Shown here one piece after another: positions 1 to 9,061 of a stretch of DNA of 52,233 bases. The translations under genes and the position numbers were made by a program. Source of the stretch: Microvirga aerophila (GTDB lineage Bacteria; Pseudomonadota; Alphaproteobacteria; Rhizobiales; Beijerinckiaceae). Location of the stretch: assembly GCF_003332305.1 (NCBI RefSeq), contig NZ_QOIO01000043.1, forward strand, positions 1 through 52,233, given 5' to 3'. The notes beneath the pieces were generated by a model, which saw nothing but the letters and a program-made list of their open reading frames with translations, searched no databases and had not been told where the DNA came from. Within the stretch, counting starts at the first letter, position 1. Every line of letters begins with the position of its first letter.

Positions 1-60
1 ACGGATCGACCCTGGACGATCATGTCCCTCGGCCTGCGGGAGTGGGCGCACCGGTTCTGA
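1..60 (+). CDS. C-terminal end of an unidentified gene (partial)
   Basis: Frame 1 is open from the window edge and ends in a TGA at 58-60, giving about 19 residues that finish in LGLREWAHRF. The fragment is too short to assign to a family. It is listed because the frame is open to the edge and the next gene (SDR) is convergent, leaving room for a gene end here. It could equally be a chance open frame. Confidence 0.3.
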   Translation, partial: TDRPWTIMSLGLREWAHRF

Positions 61-174
61 TCAGCGGGACTTGGTATAACTAGAGACCTGACGCGTAGCG
101 TGGGCAGGGTGCGGACGGCCGGGATCAATCCCCAACCAACTCCGAAAGGCAGCCATGACGTGAGCTTGATAATG

Positions 175-918
175 TCAAGCCGGTCTTTGCGGCTCGATGA
201 CTTTTCCGTCCTGAGTAAAGTCGTAGATTTTACCAGTCTCGGCCCAGGTGGGCAGGGCAAGTTTCACCACGTGGGGCGCGAGGTCTTCCGGTGTCTTGAG
301 AGTCAGCGGGTCTTCGCCCGGCATGGCGGTGCGGCGCATGGCAGTGCGTAGGGGGCCGGGGTTGAGCAGCATGGCCTTGACGGGTGTCGTCGTCGTTTCG
401 GCCGCGTAGGTGCGTACGAGGGCTTCCAAGGCAGCCTTCGAGACCGAATAGACGCCCCAGTAGGCGGTGCATTTGTGCGCGGCGCCAGAGGTTACGAAGA
501 TGGCCCGGCCGGCGTCGGAGGCGCGCAGGAGCGGGTCGAGGGAGCGGATGAGGCGGTAATTGGCGGTGACGTTTATGGCCATCACCTCGTCCCAGACCGG
601 CTGGTCGATATGGGCGATGGGTGCGAGTTCGCCTAGGATACCCGCATTGCCGAACAGGATATCGAGCTTGCCCCAGCGCTCGTAGATTGCGCCGCCCAAA
701 CGGTCGAGGGCATCCAGATCTTTAAGGTTGACCGGGACCAGGGTCGCCGAGGAGCCCTTGGCGCGGATTTCGTCATCGAGGGACTCGAGCGCCCCTTGCG
801 TCCTGGCTAGCGCGATGATGTGCGCGCCTGCTTCCGCGAGAGCCAGGGCGGCGGCGCGGCCGATGCCGCGCGATGCGCCGGTGACGACCGCGACGCGGTT
901 CGAGAGAGGCTTGTCCAT
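175..918 (-). CDS. SDR family NAD(P)-dependent oxidoreductase
   Basis: A 247-residue classical short-chain dehydrogenase/reductase. The N-terminal Rossmann motif TGASRGIG (residues 13-20) binds NAD(P), an NAG motif follows near residue 90, and the catalytic YSVSK motif lies near residue 155 with a Ser upstream. The substrate cannot be read from the sequence. It lies 6 bases downstream of purF on the same strand, so it is probably co-transcribed with cvpA-purF, an arrangement common in Hyphomicrobiales. The start is supported by a GAGGA ribosome binding site a few bases upstream of the ATG. Confidence 0.93.
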   Translation of the reverse strand: MDKPLSNRVAVVTGASRGIGRAAALALAEAGAHIIALARTQGALESLDDEIRAKGSSATLVPVNLKDLDALDRLGGAIYERWGKLDILFGNAGILGELAPIAHIDQPVWDEVMAINVTANYRLIRSLDPLLRASDAGRAIFVTSGAAHKCTAYWGVYSVSKAALEALVRTYAAETTTTPVKAMLLNPGPLRTAMRRTAMPGEDPLTLKTPEDLAPHVVKLALPTWAETGKIYDFTQDGKVIEPQRPA

Positions 919-924
919 GGATCC

Positions 925-2415
925 TCAGTCAGCTTCGGCCAGCAGGGAGAGACGACGCGGGGTGGCGACGGTGAGGTCCGTCAGCGGCGTCGGGTAGTCG
1001 CCCGTGAAGCAATGGTCGGTGAATTGCGGTTGGTCCGGATTGCGGCCGATCTCGCCCATGGAGCGGTAGATGCCCTCGATGGACAGGAAGGCCAGCGAGT
1101 CGGCCCCAATGTACTGGCGCATCTGCTCTAGATCATGGGTGGCGGCGAGTAGCTTTTCCTTCTCGGGCGTGTCGATGCCGTAGAAGTCCGGATGGGTGAT
1201 CGGCGGACTGGCGATGCGGAAGTGCACTTCCTTCGCGCCGGCCTCACGCATCATGCGCACGATCTTCACAGAGGTCGTGCCGCGCACCAGGCTGTCGTCC
1301 ACAAGTACGATCCGCTTGCCGGCGATTGCTGCGCGGTTGGCGGAATGCTTCATGCGTACGCCGAGCTCGCGCACGGACTGGGTCGGCTGGATGAAGGTGC
1401 GGCCCACATAGTGGTTGCGGATGATGCCAAGCTCGTAGGGAAGCCCTGCGGTCTGGGCGTAACCGAGAGCCGCCGGGACGCCGGAATCCGGCACTGGGAT
1501 GACCACATCGGCGTCTGCCGGGGCTTCCATGGCCAGTTCGCGGCCCATGCCCTTGCGGACGTCATAAACGCTGCGTCCATTCACGATAGAATCCGGACGG
1601 GCGAAGTAGATGTATTCGAAGATGCAGGGGCGGGGTGCCTGCTCAGGCGCGAAACGATAGGACTCGATCCCCTCGTCCGAAATCACGACGCATTCGCCGT
1701 TCTCGATATCGCGGATGAAGCGCGCGCCGATGATGTCGAGGGCGCAGGTCTCGGAGGTCAGGATGTAGCGGCCGTCGAGCTCGCCAAGCACGAGCGGACG
1801 AATGCCCAGAGGGTCGCGGGCGCCCATGAGCTTTTTGTTGGTCAGCGCCACGAGGGCATAGGCCCCTTCGATCTTCTGGATCGCCTCCAGAAATCGGTCG
1901 ACCACCTTGTCCCTGCGGTTGCGGGCGACCAAGTGGACGATCACCTCGGTGTCGGTCGTGGACTGGCAGATAGCGCCGTCGCGAATGAGGTTGCGGCGAA
2001 GCGTGAGGCCGTTGGTGAGATTGCCGTTATGGGCAACGGCCAGGCCGCCGCCGTCGAGCTCCGCAAAGAGCGGCTGCACGTTGCGCAGCACCGTCTCGCC
2101 AGTGGTCGAGTAGCGAACGTGGCCGATGGCCGACAGACCTTCGAGGCGCTCGATGGTGGCCCGGTCCGAAAAGCTGTCGCCCACGAGGCCGAGCTTGCGC
2201 TCGGAGTGGAAAACGTGGCCGTCGAAGGAGACGATGCCGGCCGCCTCCTGGCCGCGATGCTGGAGGGCATGAAGGCCCAGCGCCGTAATGGCCGCCGAGT
2301 CCGGATGGCCGTAAATGCCGAAGACGCCGCATTCCTCACGCAGCGTGTCGCCATCGAGGTCGAGGTCTACCGCCTTGGGTTGGACCTGCCACGTCTCAGA
2401 CCGAGCAGACATCAT
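925..2415 (-). CDS. purF: Amidophosphoribosyltransferase
   Basis: A 496-residue enzyme for the first committed step of purine synthesis: glutamine plus PRPP gives phosphoribosylamine. The N-terminal Ntn-hydrolase glutaminase domain has its nucleophile at Cys29, inside REECGVFGI, so a propeptide of about 28 residues is expected to be removed. The C-terminal phosphoribosyltransferase domain carries the PRPP loop VLVDDSLVRGTTS. Compared with Bacillus-type PurF, two cysteine ligands of the iron-sulfur cluster appear replaced (THPDFYGIDT and FTDHCFTGDYPT), so the cluster is probably absent. It sits between cvpA upstream and the SDR gene downstream. Confidence 0.98.
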   Translation of the reverse strand: MMSARSETWQVQPKAVDLDLDGDTLREECGVFGIYGHPDSAAITALGLHALQHRGQEAAGIVSFDGHVFHSERKLGLVGDSFSDRATIERLEGLSAIGHVRYSTTGETVLRNVQPLFAELDGGGLAVAHNGNLTNGLTLRRNLIRDGAICQSTTDTEVIVHLVARNRRDKVVDRFLEAIQKIEGAYALVALTNKKLMGARDPLGIRPLVLGELDGRYILTSETCALDIIGARFIRDIENGECVVISDEGIESYRFAPEQAPRPCIFEYIYFARPDSIVNGRSVYDVRKGMGRELAMEAPADADVVIPVPDSGVPAALGYAQTAGLPYELGIIRNHYVGRTFIQPTQSVRELGVRMKHSANRAAIAGKRIVLVDDSLVRGTTSVKIVRMMREAGAKEVHFRIASPPITHPDFYGIDTPEKEKLLAATHDLEQMRQYIGADSLAFLSIEGIYRSMGEIGRNPDQPQFTDHCFTGDYPTPLTDLTVATPRRLSLLAEAD

Positions 2416-2525
2416 CGTTTCCTTGGGGTGCGCGCTAAACCAAAGGCGCGAGAGCCTTATTTAAGGAATCCCGCGCCGATCACAATGTCACTTCCTGCCA
2501 CCCCTCATTGCGCTGGCCGAATGGC

Positions 2526-3155
2526 CTAACTGCGCCGTTGAGGGGGCTGAGCCGCCGGCGCGGCCGGCGCGCCTGGAGTTGCTGGAGCGGTGCCTCGCTG
2601 CGGATCGGGCTCCGCCGGCTCCGCCGGGTCGGGCGCCGCGTCGCGGTCGCGCAGCCGTTGGATCAGGGATTCGGCGTTCTCCGGCAGCATGGCGATGATG
2701 CTGTCGCGGGTGTTCTCCATGGCCGGGCGGGTGCGGGAGTTGGCGACCCATCCCGGTTCGGGGGTCTTGTCCTGCAGGAGCCAGCCCATGAAGGCCCAGC
2801 CGATCACGCAGATCAGGAAGCCCCGGGCGGCCCCAAAGACGAGGCCCAGCGTCCGGTCGAGGGCGCCGATCCGGGAATCGAGGATGAGGTCGGATATCTG
2901 GACCGTGATGATCGACACGATGATCAGGGTCACGACGAAGATGCCGCCGATGGACGCCACAAGCGCCACGGTATCGCTGTTGATGTACTGCTTCGCTAGG
3001 GGCAGGGCGGTCGGATGCAGGTACCAGGCAGCCGCGGCCGCGAGGACCCAGGCGACGATGGCGAGCACCTCGCGCGTAAAGCCGCGCACGGCAGCCAGGA
3101 GAGCTGAGATCAGAACAACGCCGATGACGACGAGATCCAGGACTGAAAAGGGCAT
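2526..3155 (-). CDS. cvpA: CvpA family membrane protein
   Basis: A 209-residue protein with about four hydrophobic membrane segments in the first 150 residues, starting with VLDLVVIGVVLISALLAAV and the RGFTREVLAIVAW motif typical of CvpA. The last 60 or so residues form an Asp/Pro/Ala-rich cytoplasmic tail. In E. coli cvpA is needed for colicin V production and neighbours purF, as here. Its molecular role is not settled. It is separated from purF by about 110 bases and probably shares its transcript. Confidence 0.9.
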   Translation of the reverse strand: MPFSVLDLVVIGVVLISALLAAVRGFTREVLAIVAWVLAAAAAWYLHPTALPLAKQYINSDTVALVASIGGIFVVTLIIVSIITVQISDLILDSRIGALDRTLGLVFGAARGFLICVIGWAFMGWLLQDKTPEPGWVANSRTRPAMENTRDSIIAMLPENAESLIQRLRDRDAAPDPAEPAEPDPQRGTAPATPGAPAAPAAQPPQRRS

Positions 3156-3321
3156 GAGGCGAGCCTAACGCAGAAACAGGATGAGTGCCGCATTCGCGGG
3201 TTCAAAGCCTGGGCTGTATACCCTCAAGAAATCGTTTAGTCACCCCGCCGAAGCAGGCGGCCGTGTGAGGTCCGCAACCGGCTGGTCCGGGCATCGGTCG
3301 GACGGTCCCGGCCGGAAACGA

Positions 3322-3355
3322 AAACAAAAAGCCTTGGCGTGTTCCGCCAAGGCTT
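3322..3355 (-). terminator. Rho-independent terminator of the calcium-binding protein gene
   Basis: A perfect 11-base inverted repeat (AAGCCTTGGCG at 3329-3339 and its complement at 3345-3355) with a 5-base loop. On the minus strand it is followed by a T-rich run (TTTGTTTT). It lies 26 bases past the stop of the 3381-4589 gene. Confidence 0.85.
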
Positions 3356-3380
3356 CTGAACGAGACAATGGAGTTCCTGT

Positions 3381-4589
3381 TCAGATGAACAGAAAGTCGT
3401 CTGCCAATACAGTTGTGCCGGGTTTCACCTTGAGAATTTCGATGCCCTTGGCTTTGCCCGAGCCATCGGCGTCGAGGTAAACGGTGCCGTTCTTCTTGTT
3501 GTAGTAAACGTAGTCGTTAGAGTCCTTCGGGTTTGTGATGCTGAAGAACTTCTTCTCCAGCTTGCCTTCCTTGAAGACCTTGTCGAGGCTGAAGGGCGAC
3601 TTCTTATCGTCGGCCTTGCCCTTGTCTCCAGGCTTGCCCTTGTCGTCTGGTTTTCCCTTGGAAAAGATCGACACCAGGTCCTTCTTCGAAGCCTTGACCT
3701 TGAAGGCTTTCAGGGCCGCCAGGTCGAACTGGAAGGAGTCGTCCGCAGAGTTGAAGTCCCTGACCTGATCGAAATGACCCTTCTTGAAGGGGCTGTTGAA
3801 CAGGAAGGTATCCTTACCCTCGCCGCCATAGAGGATGTCCTTGCCGGCGCCGCCATTGATGACGTCGTCGCCACCCATGCCCCAGATCCAGTCGTTTCCG
3901 GCGCCGCCATCGATCGACTCGGCCAAGTCGGTTCCCCGGAGCTTCTCATTCCGGCCGGTGCCGCTGACAGTCTCGAGCGCGTCCGAGACACTGACCGTCA
4001 TGGTCTTCTGGAAGGTCAGACCGCTGACATCCGTGACCTTGATGGTGACCTGATGCGAGGGCGCGGTTTCGAAGTCGAACGTGGCGCCTTCCGCTACCAC
4101 CAGCTTGTTGGCGACAATGCTGAAGCGACCGCCCGCGTTGTCCACAAGGGTGAAGGTCGGCATCACGGCGGCGGACACTTCCGGATTGTCGGGATCGACC
4201 GCCGTCAGGAGACCCACTTCGGCGCCTGCAACGGCATTCTCCAAGACCGTCGCCTTCGACAGGAGAATATCGGTCGGAGCCTCAGGCACATCGTTCAGGT
4301 TGATCCTGAAGGAGCCGTCCCTGACGCTGGTCCCGCCGGTCGTCTCCGTGCTCGTAACCGAGATGACAAAATCGAGAGCGCTAAAGGCCTCGAAGTTGAA
4401 CAGGTTGCCGTTCTTGACGATCAGTTGATCGCCGCTGATCAGGAAGTAATTCGCCCAGCTTGCTGCAATCGAAAAATCGAAGTTTTCGCCGGTGCGGCCG
4501 CCTTCAACGCTCAGGGTGCCGATGACAGTCCCGTCTGCCGGGTTCTCGTTGAATGTCGTAAAACCCGTGAGAGAGATCGTTGCAGCCAT
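3381..4589 (-). CDS. Secreted cadherin-like, RTX-type calcium-binding protein
   Basis: A 402-residue protein without a Sec signal peptide. Two cadherin-like beta-sandwich stretches fill residues 1-210; the second contains LLTAVDPDNPE and VDNAGGRFSIV. RTX nonapeptide repeats follow near residues 225-270 (GGAGNDWIW, GGDDVINGG, GGAGKDILYGGEGKDTF), which should bind calcium as a beta-roll. A Lys/Asp/Gly-rich linker (KGKPDDKGKPGDKGKADD) precedes a C-terminal block ending DDFLFI. That end is shared with two paralogues in this window and probably carries the type I secretion signal. No secretion genes are nearby. The function is unknown; adhesion or matrix roles are typical of the family. It interrupts the usual radA-cvpA neighbourhood. 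A GAGGA ribosome binding site precedes the ATG. Confidence 0.88.
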   Translation of the reverse strand: MAATISLTGFTTFNENPADGTVIGTLSVEGGRTGENFDFSIAASWANYFLISGDQLIVKNGNLFNFEAFSALDFVISVTSTETTGGTSVRDGSFRINLNDVPEAPTDILLSKATVLENAVAGAEVGLLTAVDPDNPEVSAAVMPTFTLVDNAGGRFSIVANKLVVAEGATFDFETAPSHQVTIKVTDVSGLTFQKTMTVSVSDALETVSGTGRNEKLRGTDLAESIDGGAGNDWIWGMGGDDVINGGAGKDILYGGEGKDTFLFNSPFKKGHFDQVRDFNSADDSFQFDLAALKAFKVKASKKDLVSIFSKGKPDDKGKPGDKGKADDKKSPFSLDKVFKEGKLEKKFFSITNPKDSNDYVYYNKKNGTVYLDADGSGKAKGIEILKVKPGTTVLADDFLFI

Positions 4590-4751
4590 AGTGGTTCCTC
4601 TTAAAGGGAAGTGATAAATCCCTGACTGGAGAGTGCATCCCCAATCAGGGTAGTCACAATGGGATAATTTGTCTCTCCGTGACCAAATCGCAAACGTAAC
4701 TATGTGTCAATTAGGCCGAACGGCATAGACGCCAGCCGCAGGCGACGCTGG

Positions 4752-6152
4752 TTACGATGCCTTACGTCTGCGCGCTGCGACGCCTGCGACCAGATCGGTA
4801 ATGTGGCCGATGGCTGATGTCGGGAGGGGAAGGCGCTCTTTGGCCTTTTTGTCTACTCTGGGAGCCGGCGATACGGCGTTGGAGAAGCCCAGCTTGGCTG
4901 CTTCCTTCAACCGCGCCTGCTCCTGAGCCACGGGGCGGATCGCCCCTGAGAGCCCTATTTCGCCGAAATAGACGGTGTCGGGCGGAAGCGGCGAGCCGGA
5001 CAGGGAGGATATAAGGGCGGCAGCGGCCGCAAGATCGGCGGCGGGCTCGGTGATGCGCAGGCCGCCTGCCACGTTGAGGTAGACATCATGCATGCCGAGC
5101 TTCAGGCCTCCATGAGCCTCCAAGACGGCAAGAACCATTGAGAGCCGGTTTTGATCCCAGCCGACCACGGCACGGCGGGGATTGCCCAGGGAGGTGGGAG
5201 CCACGAGGGCCTGGATTTCCACCAGCAACGGACGCGTACCCTCCATTCCGGCGAACACGGCGGTGCCTGGCGTTGCCAGGTCGCGTCCGGCCAGGAAAAG
5301 TTCGGACGGGTTCGGCACCTCGCGTAGGCCCTGGTCCGACATTTCGAACACCCCGATCTCGTCGGTGGGGCCGAAGCGATTCTTGACCGCGCGCAGGATG
5401 CGGAAGTGGTGGCCCGTGTCTCCTTCGAACGACACGACCGCGTCAACCATATGCTCGACTACGCGGGGGCCAGCGATCTGGCCGTCCTTGGTAACGTGGC
5501 CCACAAGAATGACCGCCGTGCCGGAGGTCTTGGCGAAGCGGATCAGCGCCTGGGCGCTGCCACGCACCTGCGTCACGGTGCCTGGTGCCGATTCCACAGT
5601 CTCGGTCCACATGGTCTGGATCGAGTCGATAATGGCGAGCGCCGGGCGTGGTCCCTGGGTCAGGGTCGCGACAATATCCTCGACATTCGTCTCCGATGCG
5701 AGCTCGACCGGAGAGTTCGCAAGGCCGAGGCGCTCGGCCCGGAGGCGAACTTGCGCTACCGCCTCTTCGCCCGAGATATAAACAACCCTTTCGCCACGCT
5801 TGGCGAGGGCCGCCGTTGCCTGCATGAGCAGGGTCGATTTTCCGATTCCGGGATCGCCGCCGAGCAAGATCACGGAGCCGTGCACGAAGCCGCCGCCGGT
5901 GACCCGGTCGAGCTCTGCAATTCCGGACGGCGTGCGCGGCGCTTCCTTGGCCTCGCCCGCCAGACCCTCGAGCGGGAAGATCCGCCCTTTGGCGCGTGAC
6001 GGGCGCGTGGCTACCGGCCCGACCATGGGGTTGGCCGAGCCCGTTTCCTCAACAATGCAGTTCCAGCCGCCGCAGGCCTCGCACTTGCCCTTCCAGCGGT
6101 TGTAGACCGCGCCGCAGCTCTGGCACGCGAAGGAGGGTTGACGCTTGGCCAT
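4752..6152 (-). CDS. radA: DNA repair protein RadA
   Basis: A 466-residue RecA-like ATPase that helps process branched recombination intermediates. It has an N-terminal four-cysteine zinc finger (CQSC ... CEACGGW, residues about 10-30), Walker A GDPGIGKSTL near residue 98, the RadA-specific KNRFG motif near residue 258, and a C-terminal Lon-protease-like domain without the catalytic site. The start ATG shares one base with the stop of alr (TGATG), so translation is probably coupled in the dnaB-alr-radA operon. Confidence 0.98.
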   Translation of the reverse strand: MAKRQPSFACQSCGAVYNRWKGKCEACGGWNCIVEETGSANPMVGPVATRPSRAKGRIFPLEGLAGEAKEAPRTPSGIAELDRVTGGGFVHGSVILLGGDPGIGKSTLLMQATAALAKRGERVVYISGEEAVAQVRLRAERLGLANSPVELASETNVEDIVATLTQGPRPALAIIDSIQTMWTETVESAPGTVTQVRGSAQALIRFAKTSGTAVILVGHVTKDGQIAGPRVVEHMVDAVVSFEGDTGHHFRILRAVKNRFGPTDEIGVFEMSDQGLREVPNPSELFLAGRDLATPGTAVFAGMEGTRPLLVEIQALVAPTSLGNPRRAVVGWDQNRLSMVLAVLEAHGGLKLGMHDVYLNVAGGLRITEPAADLAAAAALISSLSGSPLPPDTVYFGEIGLSGAIRPVAQEQARLKEAAKLGFSNAVSPAPRVDKKAKERLPLPTSAIGHITDLVAGVAARRRKAS

Positions 6153-7315
6153 CAGCCTTCGCCTCCGCGGTAGGTGCGGGCATACCGGGAGCCCAGGCTG
6201 GTCAGAACCTCGTAGCCAATAGTGCCGGCGCGGCGGCCGACCTCGTCCACCGTCAAGTCTCCGCCGATCAGCGTGACCGTATCACCGCGCTGTACCTGGT
6301 CCGCCGCTTCAGTCACGTCGACCGCAATAAGATCCATGGAAATGTTTCCGGCAAACGGGCATCGGCGCCCGTTCACCAGCGCCATCCCGGCCAGCACCGT
6401 CTCGCTGCTATTGCCTCTTGCGCTTGCTGAGCGCGGATAGCCGTCCGCGTAACCGACAGAGATCGTCGCAACCCGGCGTTGTTCGAGGGCGGTCCAGCGG
6501 CCATTGTAACCAACGGTCTGATCCGGCTCGATCCAGCGCAGCTGGACGATGCGACCTTCGAGCCCGACGACCGGGCTCATGGGATTGTCCCGGTCAGGCG
6601 TCGGGTTGCCCCCATAGAGAGCATAGCCGGGCCTGACGAGATCGAAATGGGGCTTCTGGGCAAGATAGATGCCTGACGAGTTCGCCAGCGAGGCCGGAAT
6701 GCCCGGCAGCGATTGCCGCACGGCCTGAAAAGCTTCGATCTGCTGGCCGTTGAGGGGATTGCCGCCCTCCTCGGCGCTGACGAAATGGCTCATCAGGAGA
6801 GCGAGGTCGAAGTCTTGTAGGTCCGTCCGGTCCCTGAGGGCCAGCCCTTCTGGAACGGTCAGCCCAAGCCGGTTCATGCCTGTATCCACATGGACCGCCG
6901 CCTTGAACCTGCGCCCCTCAGAGCGGCTGAAGGCAGCCCATTCGTCGATTTCCTCCGAGGAGCCGAGGACGGGCCGCAGGTCGAAATCCGCATAGGTCGG
7001 GCCTGTGCCCGTCAGGAGCCCGTTGAGGACGTAGATTGCGGCGTCCGCAGCGACCGCGCGGGTGCAGATCGCTTCGTCCAGATGGGCCACGAAGAACGTG
7101 CGGCAGCCTGCCCGGAGGAGGGCAGGGACAGCCTGCTCGATTCCAGTCCCATAGGCGTTCGCCTTGACGACGGCCGCAGCCTCCGCGCCGCCTGCGTGAT
7201 CGCGCAGATTACGCCAGTTGGACGCCAGTACGTCGAGGTCGATGTGAAGCAACCCGCCAGCCGCGTTGTCGGGAATGCGGCTGGGATCGCTGGTTCGTCG
7301 TAGAAGTTTGTTCAA
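6152..7315 (-). CDS. alr: Alanine racemase
   Basis: A 387-residue PLP enzyme interconverting L- and D-alanine for peptidoglycan. The PLP lysine is Lys51 in VVKANAYGTG, and the second catalytic base is the Tyr of SVGYADGYPR in the C-terminal beta domain. The start is a TTG overlapping the dnaB stop (TTGA), and the stop overlaps the radA start, so the three genes form one tightly coupled unit. A biosynthetic rather than catabolic role is likely because no amino-acid degradation genes adjoin it. Confidence 0.97.
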   Translation of the reverse strand: MNKLLRRTSDPSRIPDNAAGGLLHIDLDVLASNWRNLRDHAGGAEAAAVVKANAYGTGIEQAVPALLRAGCRTFFVAHLDEAICTRAVAADAAIYVLNGLLTGTGPTYADFDLRPVLGSSEEIDEWAAFSRSEGRRFKAAVHVDTGMNRLGLTVPEGLALRDRTDLQDFDLALLMSHFVSAEEGGNPLNGQQIEAFQAVRQSLPGIPASLANSSGIYLAQKPHFDLVRPGYALYGGNPTPDRDNPMSPVVGLEGRIVQLRWIEPDQTVGYNGRWTALEQRRVATISVGYADGYPRSASARGNSSETVLAGMALVNGRRCPFAGNISMDLIAVDVTEAADQVQRGDTVTLIGGDLTVDEVGRRAGTIGYEVLTSLGSRYARTYRGGEG

Positions 7316-8805
7316 TCGCCGATCCGATCAGGGAGTTTGTCTTCGTCCGCCAGGTTGGTGAAGCGGGTGATGTCCGCCTGGAAGGCGAGCTGCACGGTGC
7401 CTGTGGGTCCGTGACGCTGCTTGCCGATGATCACCTCAGCCTTGCCGTGGACCTGGTCCATTTCAGTCTGCCACTTGAAGTATTCCTCAGTGCCGGGTTT
7501 CGGCTCCTTGTTCTTTAGATAGTATTCCTCTCGGTAAACGAACATGACCACGTCGGCGTCCTGCTCGATGGAGCCCGATTCACGCAGGTCCGAAAGCTGC
7601 GGTCGCTTGTCGTCGCGCGATTCCACCTGACGGGAGAGCTGCGAGAGGGCAATCAGAGGAACGGAAAGCTCTTTGGCGAGAGCCTTGAGGCCCGTGGTGA
7701 TCTCGGTCAGCTCCTGCACCCGGTTTTCGCCTTTCTTGGACGAGCCCGAGAGAAGCTGAAGGTAGTCGACGATCAGCACGTCGAGGCCGCGCTGGCGCTT
7801 GAGACGACGGGCGCGGGCGGCAAGCTGCGCGATCGAGATGCCGCCGGTCTGGTCGATGTAGAACGGGATCGACTGCATCTCCCGGGCGGCTTCGGTGATC
7901 TTGTAGAAATCATCCTCCCGCATGTCGCCGCGACGAATCTTGTAAGACGGAACGCCCGACTGCTCGGCGATGATACGAGTGGCGAGCTGCTCGGCGGACA
8001 TTTCGAGGGAGAAGAAGCCCACGATGCCGCCGTTGACGGTCTTCAAGGTGCCGTCCTGCTGCTTCTCGGCCTCGTAGGCCTTCGCGATATTGAACGCGAT
8101 ATTGGTCACCAGCGAGGTTTTACCCATCGCCGGTCGGCCTGCCAGGATGATCAAGTCCGAGGGCTGAAGACCGCCCAGCGTCCGGTCCATATCAATGAGG
8201 CCGGTGGAGATGCCCGAAAGCGCGCCCTCGCGCTTGTAGGCGGCGGCCGCCATGTCGATGGCCGCCGTCAGTGCGTCGGAGAAGCGCTGGAAGCCGCCAT
8301 CGTAACGTCCGGTCTCGGCGAGTTCATAGAGACGCCGTTCCGCCTCCTCGATCTGCTCGCGCGGGGCGCTGTCTACCGGCGAATCGTAGGCGACGTTCAC
8401 CATGTCCTCGCCGATGCCGATGAGCTGCCGGCGGATGGCGAGATCATAGACCGTGCGGCCGTAATCCTCGGCGTTGATGACCGTGGTGGCCTCGGCCGCG
8501 AGGCGGGCAAGGTATTGTGAGACTGTGACGCCGCCCAGATCCTGGTCCCCCAGGAAGGTTTTCATGGTGACGGGCGTTGCGACCTTGCCGGCTTTGATGA
8601 GGGTGGTGGCGACCTCGAAAATGCGCCGGTGCAGTTCTTCGAGGAAATGGCCCGCTTCAAGGAAGTCGGACACGCGGTAATACGCATCGTTGTTGACGAG
8701 GATCGCCCCGAGCAGCGCCTGTTCGGCGTCGATGTTGCTCGGCGGGGCGCGGTATTGCGGCTCGGCAGCCTCAATGCGGGCGATCAGGGCGTTGGCGGTG
8801 GCCAT
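7312..8805 (-). CDS. dnaB: Replicative DNA helicase DnaB
   Basis: A 497-residue hexameric helicase of the replication fork. The N-terminal helical domain begins PPSNIDAEQALLGAILVNND. The RecA-like C-terminal domain carries Walker A AGRPAMGKTS near residue 222 and Walker B-type VLIVDYLQLLSG. No intein or insertion is visible, and the length is normal for the family. It heads the dnaB-alr-radA run. The roughly 180 bases upstream, up to the rplI terminator, are free for its promoter. Confidence 0.98.
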   Translation of the reverse strand: MATANALIARIEAAEPQYRAPPSNIDAEQALLGAILVNNDAYYRVSDFLEAGHFLEELHRRIFEVATTLIKAGKVATPVTMKTFLGDQDLGGVTVSQYLARLAAEATTVINAEDYGRTVYDLAIRRQLIGIGEDMVNVAYDSPVDSAPREQIEEAERRLYELAETGRYDGGFQRFSDALTAAIDMAAAAYKREGALSGISTGLIDMDRTLGGLQPSDLIILAGRPAMGKTSLVTNIAFNIAKAYEAEKQQDGTLKTVNGGIVGFFSLEMSAEQLATRIIAEQSGVPSYKIRRGDMREDDFYKITEAAREMQSIPFYIDQTGGISIAQLAARARRLKRQRGLDVLIVDYLQLLSGSSKKGENRVQELTEITTGLKALAKELSVPLIALSQLSRQVESRDDKRPQLSDLRESGSIEQDADVVMFVYREEYYLKNKEPKPGTEEYFKWQTEMDQVHGKAEVIIGKQRHGPTGTVQLAFQADITRFTNLADEDKLPDRIGD

Positions 8806-8986
8806 CTGGCGCTCCGTATACGAGGGAGGGGTTGCCGTACTCTTATCCGGATTCAGCTACCGAAAGGTGACCAGCCGGGCACAGATTAAGACTCTTTGCC
8901 GATAGGCTTCCCTTGTCCTCGCTGTCCTCGATTCTCACACGATGCACGTTTTCGCAGACGGCCCGGCTTGACTCGCGATCCCCAAC

Positions 8987-9022
8987 GAAAAAGCGCCTCC
9001 CGACGAATCGTCAGGAGGCACT
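8987..9022 (-). terminator. Rho-independent terminator after rplI
   Basis: On the minus strand a hairpin formed by GTGCCTCCTGACGA and CGTCGGGAGGCGC, with a very short loop, is followed by TTTTT. It closes the rpsF-rpsR-DUF2232-rplI run and separates it from dnaB. Confidence 0.85.
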
Positions 9023-9061
9023 AATTTAGAACAAATCGTGAACTAAAACAAGCTTTGCCGA

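Noticed and set aside
1192..2529. A 445-codon open frame opposite purF, and a similar one opposite plsX (46214-47521)
   Set aside because: Both are codon-position shadows of clearly identified genes.
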